A DNA stretch of 64,000 nucleotides from Mesorhizobium sp. M7A.F.Ca.US.008.03.1.1 (lineage in GTDB: Bacteria > Pseudomonadota > Alphaproteobacteria > Rhizobiales > Rhizobiaceae). The translations under genes were made by a program, and so were the position numbers. Positions 1-9,046 of the stretch are shown piece by piece (position 1 is the first letter of the stretch; the number at the start of each line of letters is the position of its first letter). The notes beneath the pieces are model-generated. The model saw only the letters and a list, made by a program, of their open reading frames with translations. It made no database searches and was not told the origin of the DNA. The stretch covers positions 62,001 to 126,000 of the forward strand of contig NZ_RZRU01000018.1 in the NCBI RefSeq assembly GCF_003997495.1. Reading direction: 5' to 3'.

Positions 1-1841
1 TCCAGACCTTCGATTCCGCGGGCGACCCGGCCGTCGGCAAACCGCGCGCGGCGCTGCTGCGCCAATGGCTCGAAGCCAACGGGCTGGACGGCTTCATCGT
101 GCCGCGCGCCGACGAGCACCAGGGTGAATATGTCGCCGACCGTTCGGCGCGGCTGAAATGGCTGACCGGCTTCAGCGGCTCGGCCGGTGTCGCCATCGTC
201 CTGCGCGACCGCGCCTTCGTCTTTGTCGACGGGCGCTACACGCTGCAGGTGCGCAGCGAGGTCGATCTCGACGTCTTTTCGATCGAAAGCCTGGTCGACA
301 ATCCCCCGGCTGTCTGGGTGAACGACAATCTTGGCAAGGGCGCACGGCTCGGCTTCGATCCATGGTTGCACACGATCAGCGAGGTCAAGGCGCTGCAGGC
401 CGCAGTCGACAAGAACGGCGCCGTGCTGGTGCCGCTCGACAACAACCCGATCGACATCATCTGGAAGGATCAGCCCGACGCGCCAGTGGCACCCGTCGAG
501 CTTCACCCGATCGGCTTTGCCGGCGAGCTCGCCAAGGACAAGCTGGCGCGGCTGGCGGCGGCGATCGCCAAGGACGGCGCTACCCATGCGGTGCTGACTG
601 ACCCCTCCTCCATCGCCTGGGCCTTCAACATCCGTGGCGGCGACGTGCCGCACACGCCGCTGGCGCTCGGCTTCGCCATCCTCGCCGCCGATGGGTCGCA
701 CCAGCTTTTCATGGATAAACGCAAATTCTCGCGTCAGGTCGCCGCCTACCTCACCCAGCTCGCTGAGCCGCATGAGCCCGGCGAATTCGAAGCGGCGATC
801 ACAGCGCTCGCCAAGAGTGGCGCGAAAATCGCACTCGACCCGGTGCTGGCGGCCGACAGGTTGCGCATGCTGATCGAGGAGAATGGCGGCACGGTGATTG
901 CAGCAGCAGACCCCGCTCGCATCCCGCGCGCCACCAAGAACCAGGCCGAAATCAACGGCTCGCGCGCCGCGCATCGCCGTGACGGTGCGGCCGTGGCAAA
1001 GCTTCTGTGCTGGCTGGAGCGGCAAAAACCCGGCTCGCTCGACGAGATATCGGTCGTCACCCGGCTGGAGGAGTCGCGGCGGCAGACCGGCGAGGAAACG
1101 CAGATGCCGCTGCGCGACGTGTCCTTCGACACCATTTCCGGCGCCGGCCCGAACGGCGCCATCATGCATTATCGCGTGTCGCGCGCGACCAGCCGCAAGC
1201 TACAGGCCGGCGAGCTGTTCCTGCTCGATTCCGGCGCGCAGTATCAGGACGGCACCACCGACATCACGCGCACCGTGCCGATCGGCCAGCCGACGCAGGA
1301 TATGCGCGAACGGTTCACCCTGGTGCTGAAAGGCATGATCGGCATTTCCACCTTGCGCTTTCCCGCCGGCACGCGCGGCTCCGAGATCGATGCCGTCGCG
1401 CGCATGGCGCTGTGGAAGCACGGTTGCGACTTCGCCCACGGCACCGGCCATGGCGTCGGCTCGTATCTGGCCGTGCATGAAGGGCCGCAGCGTATCGCCC
1501 GCACCGGCACCGAAAAGCTGCTCGAAGGCATGATGCTGTCCAACGAGCCGGGCTACTACAAGGAAGGCGCCTACGGCATCCGCATCGAGAACCTGATCCT
1601 GGTGACGCCGGCGCAAGAGATCGAGGGCGGCGACATCGCCATGCACGGCTTCGAGACACTGACGCTGGCGCCGATCGATACCAGACTGGTGCAGTCGGAC
1701 CTTCTGACGCGTGACGAGTTGCACTGGCTGGACTCGTACCATGCGCGCGTGCTGGCCGAGATCGGCCCGATGCTCGATGGCGAGACGCTGGCCTGGCTGG
1801 AAAAGGCCACCGCGCCATTGCCGCACGACGCGAAGATTTGA
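1..1841 (+). CDS. Xaa-Pro aminopeptidase family protein (M24B), 5'-truncated by window edge
   Basis: This is a cytosolic metallopeptidase that removes an N-terminal residue preceding proline. The frame is open from base 3, so the true start lies outside the window and about 30 more residues are readable before the GTG at 99. The N-terminal creatinase-like half contains WLTGFSGSAG. The C-terminal pita-bread fold carries the expected metal ligands: the two Asp in DSGAQYQDGTTDITRT, His in HGTGHGVGS, Glu in NEPGYY and Glu in IRIENLILV. The readable length of about 610 residues fits the long eukaryote-like aminopeptidase P form found in rhizobia. The gene stands alone and is followed by a hairpin facing azlD. 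Family assignment is firm; the exact substrate is not known. Confidence 0.93.
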   Translation, partial: QTFDSAGDPAVGKPRAALLRQWLEANGLDGFIVPRADEHQGEYVADRSARLKWLTGFSGSAGVAIVLRDRAFVFVDGRYTLQVRSEVDLDVFSIESLVDNPPAVWVNDNLGKGARLGFDPWLHTISEVKALQAAVDKNGAVLVPLDNNPIDIIWKDQPDAPVAPVELHPIGFAGELAKDKLARLAAAIAKDGATHAVLTDPSSIAWAFNIRGGDVPHTPLALGFAILAADGSHQLFMDKRKFSRQVAAYLTQLAEPHEPGEFEAAITALAKSGAKIALDPVLAADRLRMLIEENGGTVIAAADPARIPRATKNQAEINGSRAAHRRDGAAVAKLLCWLERQKPGSLDEISVVTRLEESRRQTGEETQMPLRDVSFDTISGAGPNGAIMHYRVSRATSRKLQAGELFLLDSGAQYQDGTTDITRTVPIGQPTQDMRERFTLVLKGMIGISTLRFPAGTRGSEIDAVARMALWKHGCDFAHGTGHGVGSYLAVHEGPQRIARTGTEKLLEGMMLSNEPGYYKEGAYGIRIENLILVTPAQEIEGGDIAMHGFETLTLAPIDTRLVQSDLLTRDELHWLDSYHARVLAEIGPMLDGETLAWLEKATAPLPHDAKI

Positions 1842-1851
1842 GGTGAGCTTC

Positions 1852-1875
1852 TTTCTCCCCGTTTACGGGGAGAAA
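1852..1875. repeat. Perfect hairpin between convergent genes
   Basis: Two 11-base arms (TTTCTCCCCGT and its complement) are separated by TT. The hairpin starts 11 bases after the aminopeptidase stop. It has no clean U-tract, so it could be a weak terminator or a dispersed rhizobial palindromic repeat. The adjoining GC-rich stretch to about 1910 shows no gene. Confidence 0.6.
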
Positions 1876-1935
1876 TGCCCGGCAGGGCAACGAGGGGCGG
1901 CGCCAACGTTCAAAGTAATCCCTTCGGAAGAGTTC

Positions 1936-2232
1936 TTATCCGACGAACTGCCGCGCCAAGATCAACACCGCAGCCCCCGCCAGAAACATCGCCATCAACC
2001 CACCGCGCAGCGAAACCACGGCGGTGACCACCAGTGCGGCCCACTCCGCCGGCCCGGCATTCAACAGCTCGGGCGCCACCAGCGTCGTCAGCACCGCGGC
2101 CGGCACGGCATTGAGGCCGGCCTCGACGCGCGGATGGATGGTGTCGAAGCGGGAGATGACCAGATGCCCGCCGATGCGCGTCAGATATGTCGCGATCGCG
2201 CCGGCGATGATGATCCAGAAGGTCGTGCTCAT
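1936..2232 (-). CDS. AzlD family branched-chain amino acid exporter subunit
   Basis: This is the small inner-membrane subunit of an AzlCD-type branched-chain amino acid exporter. The 98-residue length and about four hydrophobic segments are typical of AzlD, as is the early motif TYLTRIGG. The ATG overlaps the azlC stop in an ATGA arrangement, so the two are probably translationally coupled. AzlD works only with its larger partner. The substrate here (Leu, Ile, Val or analogues) is inferred from the family. Confidence 0.9.
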   Translation of the reverse strand: MSTTFWIIIAGAIATYLTRIGGHLVISRFDTIHPRVEAGLNAVPAAVLTTLVAPELLNAGPAEWAALVVTAVVSLRGGLMAMFLAGAAVLILARQFVG

Positions 2233-2957
2233 GGCCGTGCCTTTACGCCGCTGTGATGGGGAGGCAGGATGACCGCAAGCAACACACCGGCAACAGCGCC
2301 AATCGAGACATGCCAGGGCGAGCCCACCGTCTTATAGGCGATGATCGAGGCGGCAGCGCTGGCTATGACCACCGGCAGCCACAGCGGCCGTTTGCGGAAG
2401 CCCAGGACAAGACCGAGGAAATAGATCGGCAGCAGGAAATCGATGCCGAGCGCATGCGTGTCGGGGATCAGCTTGCCGAACAGCGCGCCAAGCGCGCTTT
2501 CGACGATCCAGAACAGATAGACCGGCAAGCCAAGTCCCAGATACCAGGCAAAGCCGACCGTCTGGCCCGATTGCGCCCGCGCCTCGGCCACCGCGAATTG
2601 CGGATCGGTGAGGATGAAATAACCAAGTGCCTGCTGGATGACGGGCCAGTGCGCGATGCGCCGGCCGATGCCGGCGGAATAGAGTACGTGGCGGAAATTG
2701 ACGGCGAAGATCGACAGCACGATCAGCCACGGCGCCACATGCTGGCCGAACAGCTGGATGCCGACCATCTGGCTGGCGCCGCCATAGACCAGCGCGCTCA
2801 TCAGGAAGGCTTCCAGGACCGAGAAACCATTGTCGACGGCGAGCGCGCCGAACAGCACCGCAAACGGCGCCGACGCCACCACGACAGGCATCGACAGCCG
2901 CACGCCCTGCCAGAAATCGCTGCTATCGCCGCTCTCGGAAACTACGTCCGTCGCCAT
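2229..2957 (-). CDS. AzlC family branched-chain amino acid permease
   Basis: This is the large inner-membrane subunit of the AzlCD exporter. I chose the ATG at 2957 (protein beginning MATDVVSES) because AGGAG sits about 6 bases upstream; a longer frame exists to 3071 but has no such site. The result is 242 residues with multiple hydrophobic segments. The conserved core near the start, GVRLSMPVVVASAPFAVLFG, is typical of AzlC. Its stop overlaps the azlD start. A dispersed palindromic repeat lies just upstream at 2971-3003. Confidence 0.9.
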   Translation of the reverse strand: MATDVVSESGDSSDFWQGVRLSMPVVVASAPFAVLFGALAVDNGFSVLEAFLMSALVYGGASQMVGIQLFGQHVAPWLIVLSIFAVNFRHVLYSAGIGRRIAHWPVIQQALGYFILTDPQFAVAEARAQSGQTVGFAWYLGLGLPVYLFWIVESALGALFGKLIPDTHALGIDFLLPIYFLGLVLGFRKRPLWLPVVIASAAASIIAYKTVGSPWHVSIGAVAGVLLAVILPPHHSGVKARP

Positions 2958-2970
2958 CGACCACTCCTGA

Positions 2971-3003
2971 TGCATGTCGCCCAAAAGTGGATAACGACAT
3001 GCA
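2971..3003. repeat. Dispersed palindromic repeat, copy 1
   Basis: Nine-base inverted arms (TGCATGTCG and complement) flank a 15-base centre containing CCAAAAGTGG. A related element with the same ends and a CCACTTTTGA centre lies at 8824-8870 upstream of bamD. This points to a short intergenic repeat family. The element lies in the 5' leader region of azlC. Confidence 0.65.
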
Positions 3004-3111
3004 CAACGACAAGGGAATGGCGGTATGTAGGTGGCGCGCCTCGACGTGTCACACGAATTCGCTTGAGCCAAACGATCAGCGGAAATGATCGCCAGATCGG
3101 CGATTAGGCGC

Positions 3112-3804
3112 TTATTCCTTCAGGATCTTGCCCTCGATCGCCCTGCCCCAGTCGAGCAGCGGCTTGGCGCGCAAGGTGAAATCGACGAGCTCGTCGACCA
3201 GATCAGCCGTATGGATTCCGGCCGGATCGATGACATGCTGGACATAAAAATGCCGGTGACGGACGGCCGCGACCAGATCGGGATCGCTGACTTCCTCAAA
3301 GCCGCGTGGCGTACGCTTCATCCGGCCTTCGGTCTCGAGTTCAAGCCGGTTCCTCTTCAACGCCGCCACCAGGGCGCGAAACCTGTCCGGCTTCGTCGCG
3401 ATGGCTTTGCGCATCGCAAGCAGCAAAGCCGGCTCCGGCTGCCACCAGGCAATGTCGGCAAAGCAGCGCTCAAGTCCGATATGCACGTAGAAGACGCCCT
3501 GCTCCATCTTGGTGCCGTCGGGCGACAATATGGCCGACAAATGCCTGTTGTAAGGCCGCTTGTCCTTGGCGAAACGCACGTCGCGATTGATGCGAAACAG
3601 CGACTTCTTGCGGTCGCCGCGCAGGCCGAGCCCGGCCTCTTGAAAGCGCTCGGTCAGCGTGTCGACCAGATCACTGAGCGGATCGCGCAACTCCTGTTCG
3701 AACAGGTCACGGTTCTCCAAGAACCACTCCCGGCTCTGGTGGAAGTCCAGCGCCTTGAGGAACGGAATGGCTTTTGGGCCGAACCCTTTGAATGCGCCTT
3801 CCAT
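3112..3804 (-). CDS. DUF2461 (TIGR02453) family protein
   Basis: A 230-residue soluble protein of the DUF2461 family, whose biochemical role is not established. Family hallmarks are the FxPxAIPFLKAL-like N-terminus, the segment KSLFRINRDVRFAKDK followed by PYN, and the later FYVHIG. Its ATG shares one base with the ligA stop (TGATG), so it is the last gene of a ligA transcript and is likely coupled to it. No signal peptide is visible. I assign the family with confidence but no function. Confidence 0.88.
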   Translation of the reverse strand: MEGAFKGFGPKAIPFLKALDFHQSREWFLENRDLFEQELRDPLSDLVDTLTERFQEAGLGLRGDRKKSLFRINRDVRFAKDKRPYNRHLSAILSPDGTKMEQGVFYVHIGLERCFADIAWWQPEPALLLAMRKAIATKPDRFRALVAALKRNRLELETEGRMKRTPRGFEEVSDPDLVAAVRHRHFYVQHVIDPAGIHTADLVDELVDFTLRAKPLLDWGRAIEGKILKE

Positions 3805-6008
3805 CAGGCCTTGCCGATCCGCGCCAGCCAGGCATCCTCGTCGATCACCTCGATGCCGAGTTCGCTGGCGAGCTTGAGCTTGGAGCCGGCACCCGGCCCG
3901 GCGACCACCAGATCCGTCTTCCCCGAGACCGAGCCCGCGACCTTGGCACCGAGGCGCTCCGCCATCGCCTTGGCTTCGGAGCGGGTCATCTTCTCCAGCG
4001 AGCCCGTGAACACGACCGTCTTGCCGGCGACCTCGCTGTCGGCCGAGACGTTGACGATATACGGCTTCGGCTTGACTTGGCGGAGCAGCGCGTCAAGCAC
4101 GTCGTCATTGCGCTCATTGCCGAAGAAGTCGCGCAAAGCGTCGATCACGGTATCGCCGATGCCGTTGACCGAGGGGAAAACCGTGTGTGGATCCTCCGCT
4201 GCCGCTGTCTCCTTGCCGACGCGGATCAGTTCCTCGATGGTCGAGAAGGTGCGGGCAAGCACGGCGGCCGTCGTTTCACCGATATGGCGGATGCCAAGCG
4301 CGAAGATGAAACGGTCGAGTTCCGGCTCGCGGCGCGAGTCGATGGCCGCGAACAGCTTGTCGAGGCCCTCATAGTTGCGATCCTCGACGCTGCGCACATT
4401 CTTGCGCGTCTTGCCCGATGCGGCCTCGCGCTGCCTTGCCTGCTCCTCACGGCGCTCGGCCAGCGCCCTGGTGACAGCCGGACGGCGGTCCCGAAGCGTG
4501 AAGATATCGGCGGCCGTCTTGATCAATCCCGCATTGAAGAAGGTGTCTATGTTCTCCGCGCCGAGCCCTTCGATGTCCAGGGCGCCGCGTGACACGAAGT
4601 GGCGCAATCCCTCCACCGCTTGCGCGGGGCAGATCAGTTCGCCGGTGCAGCGCCGGCGCGAATCTTCCTTGCCGGTCTTCTCGTTGATCTCGCGCGTCGC
4701 CGGCGAGCCGCAGATTGGGCAATTATGCGGGAACTCGTAGGGCACCGCATCAGCAGGCCGCTTGTCGATGACGACGCTGACGATCTGCGGAATGACATCG
4801 CCTGCCCGCTGGATCACGACCGTATCGCCGATGCGCACGTCGATGCCGTCGCGGATCGGCTGGCCGGTGCTGTCCAGGCCCTTGATATAGTCCTCATTGT
4901 GCAGCGTGACGTTCTCGACCACGACGCCGCCGACAGTGACCGGCGCCAGCCGCGCAACCGGCGCCAGCGTACCGGTACGGCCGACCTGGATGTCGATCTT
5001 CTGCACGGTTGTCATCGCCTGTTCGGCCGGAAATTTATGCGCGACCGCCCAGCGCGGTTCGCCGGTGACGAAACCCCATCGGCGCTGCAATTCCAACTGG
5101 TCGACCTTGTAGACGACGCCGTCGATATCGTAGCCGAGGGCCGAGCGCTGTTCCTCGATCCGATGATAATGCGCGATCAACTCCTCGGCCGATTTCGCCC
5201 GCACCATCAGGGGACTGATCTTGAACCCCCACTCGGCAAATTTCTGCACCGAATCATATTGGGTCGGAGCGGGATCCGCCGTCGTGTAACCCCAGGCATA
5301 GGCGAAGAATTTGAGGTTGCGGCTGGCGGTGACGGATGGATCCTTCTGGCGCAGCGACCCGGCCGCCGTATTGCGCGGATTGACATAGTCCTGGCCGCCC
5401 ACCGCTGCCGAGCGTTGCTTCAGCGCCTCGAATTCCGCATAGGTCATATAGACCTCGCCGCGGATCTCGATGGTGTCGGGCCAGCCAGAACCTTTCAGCT
5501 TCGCAGGGATGTCGGCGATGGTCTTCAAATTGGCGGTGATGTCTTCACCGACGGCGCCATTGCCACGCGTTGCGCCCTGCACGAACACACCGTTTTCGTA
5601 ACGCAGCGAAGCCGACAGCCCGTCGATCTTCGGTTCGGCCGTGAACGCGATATCGAGCTCCTTGTCGCGATCGAAGAACCGCCGCCCGCGTTCGATGAAA
5701 TCCGTGACGTCATCGTCGGTATAGGCCTTGGCAAGGCTGAGCATCGGCACGGCATGGCGCACCTTGGTAAAGCCTTCCGCAGGTGCTGCTCCGACCCTGA
5801 GCGATGGCGAATCCTCGCGCACCAGCGCCGGAAAGCGCTCCTCGATGGCAAGGTTGCGCCGCGCCAGCGCATCATACTCCGCATCGGTGATAACAGGCGC
5901 ATCTTCGGTATGGTAGCGCCGGTCGTGCTCGGCGATCTCTTCCGCCAGCCGCTTCAGCTCGGCTTCGGCCTCGCTTTCGGTCAGGGCATCAACGGGTTTC
6001 TCGGACAT
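3804..6008 (-). CDS. ligA: NAD-dependent DNA ligase LigA
   Basis: LigA seals nicks during replication and repair using NAD as adenylate donor. The 734-residue protein shows the Ia domain, the nucleotidyltransferase domain with the adenylated lysine in EPKIDG (about Lys127), the OB fold, a four-cysteine zinc finger (CPICG and later CTGELICP), helix-hairpin-helix repeats and a C-terminal BRCT domain beginning near NVSADSEVAGKTVVFTG. An extra charged loop (about residues 520-560, rich in Arg and Glu) makes it longer than the roughly 670-residue E. coli enzyme, as is common in rhizobia. It precedes the DUF2461 gene with a one-base overlap and lies 112 bases downstream of recN. Confidence 0.98.
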   Translation of the reverse strand: MSEKPVDALTESEAEAELKRLAEEIAEHDRRYHTEDAPVITDAEYDALARRNLAIEERFPALVREDSPSLRVGAAPAEGFTKVRHAVPMLSLAKAYTDDDVTDFIERGRRFFDRDKELDIAFTAEPKIDGLSASLRYENGVFVQGATRGNGAVGEDITANLKTIADIPAKLKGSGWPDTIEIRGEVYMTYAEFEALKQRSAAVGGQDYVNPRNTAAGSLRQKDPSVTASRNLKFFAYAWGYTTADPAPTQYDSVQKFAEWGFKISPLMVRAKSAEELIAHYHRIEEQRSALGYDIDGVVYKVDQLELQRRWGFVTGEPRWAVAHKFPAEQAMTTVQKIDIQVGRTGTLAPVARLAPVTVGGVVVENVTLHNEDYIKGLDSTGQPIRDGIDVRIGDTVVIQRAGDVIPQIVSVVIDKRPADAVPYEFPHNCPICGSPATREINEKTGKEDSRRRCTGELICPAQAVEGLRHFVSRGALDIEGLGAENIDTFFNAGLIKTAADIFTLRDRRPAVTRALAERREEQARQREAASGKTRKNVRSVEDRNYEGLDKLFAAIDSRREPELDRFIFALGIRHIGETTAAVLARTFSTIEELIRVGKETAAAEDPHTVFPSVNGIGDTVIDALRDFFGNERNDDVLDALLRQVKPKPYIVNVSADSEVAGKTVVFTGSLEKMTRSEAKAMAERLGAKVAGSVSGKTDLVVAGPGAGSKLKLASELGIEVIDEDAWLARIGKA

Positions 6009-6120
6009 GCTTTTCTTCCCCGAACGGTGGCGCTACACAATAGATCAGGATTTTGGGAAAATCATTCCTGAACAGCAGGATGGAGCCATATCCTGACTCG
6101 ATCCCTAACACCCGTTGTTC

Positions 6121-7794
6121 TTATGCAGCCGTGGTGTTCTCACGCAGCAGCCGCTCGGCGGCAGCGCGTGCCTCATCGGTGATGGTGGCGCCGGCCAGCA
6201 TGCGCGCGATCTCTTCCTGCCGCGCCGGCCGGTCCATCTCGGCAATGCCGGTGGCGACACGGTCGGTGGTGCCGGATTTGGAGATCAGGAAATGCGTCGC
6301 CGCGCGTGCTGCCACCTGTGGCGCGTGCGTCACCGACAGCACCTGGACGCGCTTTGACAGTCGCGCCAGCCGCTGGCCGATGGCGTCGGCGACAGCACCG
6401 CCCACGCCGGTGTCGATTTCATCGAACACCAGCGTCGGCGCCGAGCCGCGGTCGGCCAGCGCCACCTTCAGCGCCAGAAGGAAGCGCGAAAGCTCGCCAC
6501 CGGAGGCCACTTTCATCATCGGCCCGGGCCGTGTGCCTGGATTGGTGCGCACCCAGAACTCGATCTGGTCGATGCCCTCCTCCATGCGGCTCTCGGCATC
6601 GCTCTTCATTTCCACGATAAAGGCAGCGCGTTCGAGCTTTAGCGCCGGCAATTCCGCCATGACCGCCTTGGTCAGGCCGACCGAAGCTGCATGACGAAGC
6701 GAGGACAGCTGTGCTGCGGCAATGTCATAGGTCTCGCGCGCGGCGGCGGCCTGCTTTTCCAGCCCGTGCAGGCGTTCCTCGCCGGCATCGAGGTCGGCGA
6801 GATCGGCCGACATCGTGTCGCGCAGCTGCGCCAAATCGTCGACGGCGACGCTGTGCTTGCGCGAGGCCGCACGCAGCGAAAACAGCCGCTCCTCCGCCTT
6901 CTCCAACCGCTGCGGATCATATTCGGTGGCGCGCAGTGCTGCCTCGACGCCCGATTGCGCCGCGTCGAGCGACAGCATCGCCTCGTCGAGCGATTTGACG
7001 ACATCGTCGAGCAGGCCGGGCGCCTCCGTCACCTTGCGTTGCAGCCGCCGCAGCAGGCTGGCCAGTTGCGGCAAGGGCGAGGAAGGGCCGGACAGCACAT
7101 CCTGCGCATCGTGGATTTCCGACGCGATCTTCTCGGCCCGCATCATCGACGCCCGCAGTTCGGCAAGGTCGGTCTCCTCGCCCGGCTGCGGATCGAGCTT
7201 CGTCAGCTCCGCCACCGCCGCGCGCAGATAGTCGGCTTCGCGCGCCGCCGCCGCCACCTTGGCACGGTGACGCGACAGCTCCTGCTCGCAGGCGCGCCAG
7301 TGCCGCCATGCCTCGCCCGTCGAGCGGACGGCGCCGAGATGACCGCCGAAAGCGTCGAGCACCTCGCGGTGCGCGCCGGGATCGACCAGCGCGCGCTCGT
7401 CATGCTGGCCGTGGATCTCGACCAGCGCGCGCCCGACATCGCGCATCAGGGTGACGCTTGAAGGCTGATCGTTGACGAAGACGCGGGTGCGGCCATCCGC
7501 CGTCTGCAGGCGGCGCAGGATGATGTCGCCATCATCCTCGATCGCATTGTCGGCAAGCAGCGTACGGGCAGGATGATTGCGTGGCACGTCGAAGACGGCG
7601 ATGACCTGGCCCTGTGCCGCGCCATGGCGCACAAGCGACGCGTCGCCGCGCGCTCCGAGCGCCAGCGACAGGGCATCGAGCAGGATGGATTTGCCGGCAC
7701 CGGTTTCGCCGGTCAGCACCGAAAGACCCGGCTGGAAGTCGATATCCAGCTTCTCGATCAGGACGATATCGCGGATCGACAGTCTGGAAAGCAT
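6121..7794 (-). CDS. recN: DNA repair protein RecN
   Basis: RecN is an SMC-like ATPase acting early in double-strand break repair. The 557-residue protein begins with the Walker A motif GETGAGKS near residue 30, continues through a long coiled-coil region, and ends with the ABC signature region SGGELSRFLLALK and Walker B VFDEIDTGVGG. Between bamD and recN lies a small hairpin terminator, so recN probably has its own promoter. I looked for a LexA site upstream: two GAAC words occur, but their spacing does not fit the usual alphaproteobacterial box. Confidence 0.97.
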   Translation of the reverse strand: MLSRLSIRDIVLIEKLDIDFQPGLSVLTGETGAGKSILLDALSLALGARGDASLVRHGAAQGQVIAVFDVPRNHPARTLLADNAIEDDGDIILRRLQTADGRTRVFVNDQPSSVTLMRDVGRALVEIHGQHDERALVDPGAHREVLDAFGGHLGAVRSTGEAWRHWRACEQELSRHRAKVAAAAREADYLRAAVAELTKLDPQPGEETDLAELRASMMRAEKIASEIHDAQDVLSGPSSPLPQLASLLRRLQRKVTEAPGLLDDVVKSLDEAMLSLDAAQSGVEAALRATEYDPQRLEKAEERLFSLRAASRKHSVAVDDLAQLRDTMSADLADLDAGEERLHGLEKQAAAARETYDIAAAQLSSLRHAASVGLTKAVMAELPALKLERAAFIVEMKSDAESRMEEGIDQIEFWVRTNPGTRPGPMMKVASGGELSRFLLALKVALADRGSAPTLVFDEIDTGVGGAVADAIGQRLARLSKRVQVLSVTHAPQVAARAATHFLISKSGTTDRVATGIAEMDRPARQEEIARMLAGATITDEARAAAERLLRENTTAA

Positions 7795-7877
7795 CAGAAC
7801 CCAAATCTAGAACGGCACGCGACCATTTGGAGTCGCAGCGCCGCACTATCTTTTTGTTTGAGCACCGGATCAATCCG

Positions 7878-7897
7878 AAAAAGCGCTGCAAGCGCTT
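7878..7897 (-). terminator. Hairpin terminator after bamD
   Basis: Read on the minus strand, AAGCGCT, a TGC loop and AGCGCTT run into TTT. It lies 18 bases after the bamD stop and separates bamD from recN. The stem is only 7 base pairs and the U-tract is short. Confidence 0.55.
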
Positions 7898-7914
7898 CAG
7901 TCGATGCTCAGGCG

Positions 7915-8784
7915 TCAAGCCCCAGTGATCAGCTTCCCTGCCTTGGATATCCACGAGCCGGCATTTTCGCGCGGTGCAAGCCCATTGCTCTGCAAGAGCT
8001 TGTAGGAATCCTTGTACCACGAGCTGTCGGGGTAGTTGGTGCCGAGCACGGCGGCAGCGGTCTGCGCCTCCGAAGTCAGGCCCATCGCGTAGTAGCTTTC
8101 GGTCAGGCGGGCGAGCGCCTCCTCCACATGGCGCGTGTTGGAATAGTTCTCGACCACGGTGCGGAAGCGCTTGACAGCGGCGATGTATTCGCGGCGCTCG
8201 AGATAGTAGCGGCCGATCTGCATTTCCTTGCCGGCCAGCTGGTCGTTGGCAAAGCGGATCTTTTCCTTGGCGTCGTCGACATATTCCGATGTCGGCCAGC
8301 GCGTGACCAGATCCTGCATCGTCTGAACGGTCTGACGCGCTTCCTTCTGGTCCTGCGTCACGTCCTTGATCTGGCGGTAGTAGCTCAAGCCGATAATGTA
8401 CTGCGCATAGGCGGCGTCATCGGTCGACGGGTAAAGCGTGAGATAGCGCTTGGCCGAACCGATAGCCTCGTCGTAATTGCCTTGGCGATAGTCGGCAAAA
8501 GCGCCCATCACCATCGATTTGCGGGCCCACTCCGAATAGGGGTGCTGGCGGTCGACGGCGTCGAACTTGCGGCTCGCCTCCTGCAGGCGCCCGGCATTGA
8601 GATTGGCAAGGCCCTGATTGTAGAGAACATCGGCCGGCTCGGTCTGGTCGACATAGGTCGACAGGTCGATATCTTTCTCCGACGACATGCAGGCCGACAG
8701 GAAGAGCGATGGAACAACTACTGAAAGCGCCAGGAAAACGGCCCTCTGCGGTGCTTTCAATTGACCAACTCGCTTGAAGAACAT
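7915..8784 (-). CDS. bamD: Outer membrane assembly lipoprotein BamD
   Basis: BamD is an essential lipoprotein of the BAM complex that inserts beta-barrel proteins into the outer membrane. I chose the ATG at 8784, giving 289 residues beginning MFFKRVGQ, because it places a signal peptide with lipobox LSAC (Cys32) at the N-terminus; a longer frame to 9024 lacks this logic. The mature part holds five TPR-like repeats, for example ADVLYNQGLANLNAGRLQEA. It is followed by a hairpin terminator and preceded by 262 bases that contain a dispersed palindrome. Confidence 0.95.
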   Translation of the reverse strand: MFFKRVGQLKAPQRAVFLALSVVVPSLFLSACMSSEKDIDLSTYVDQTEPADVLYNQGLANLNAGRLQEASRKFDAVDRQHPYSEWARKSMVMGAFADYRQGNYDEAIGSAKRYLTLYPSTDDAAYAQYIIGLSYYRQIKDVTQDQKEARQTVQTMQDLVTRWPTSEYVDDAKEKIRFANDQLAGKEMQIGRYYLERREYIAAVKRFRTVVENYSNTRHVEEALARLTESYYAMGLTSEAQTAAAVLGTNYPDSSWYKDSYKLLQSNGLAPRENAGSWISKAGKLITGA

Positions 8785-8823
8785 GATTGGATCTCGCCCT
8801 TTCGGCGCTATTTCAATGCCAGT

Positions 8824-8870
8824 TGCATGCCATTGTTTCAAAACTGGTCCCCACTTTTGAACGACATGCA
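8824..8870. repeat. Dispersed palindromic repeat, copy 2
   Basis: Outer arms TGCATG and CATGCA enclose an inner hairpin TCAAAA / TTTTGA with centre CTGGTCCCCAC. It shares ends and centre sequence with the element at 2971-3003. It lies in the 262-base gap between lpxC and bamD and may affect the bamD leader. Confidence 0.6.
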
Positions 8871-9046
8871 CTAATCGACGGCAGCAGCCATAAACCATAA
8901 CCGCCTTGCCCGGCAACGCTATCTCCGGCCAATCGCACATTTTTGTGGCGGCCGGACGCTGCTTGGACATCAATGCAATTTCACTGGCGGGTGGTGCATT
9001 CCTGCAACATGCGCTATCGCCCATGGAACCCGAAAAACCCGGGAAA

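Noticed and set aside
4599..6071. Long open frame on the plus strand opposite ligA, and similar ones opposite ftsA, ftsZ, murG and murC
   Set aside because: These are GC-driven shadow frames with no family resemblance, no ribosome sites and Arg/His/Asp-rich composition.
7797..7813. Two GAAC words just upstream of recN, like an alphaproteobacterial LexA box
   Set aside because: The gap is nine bases, while the known box is GAAC-N7-GAAC. With the wrong spacing it is probably chance.
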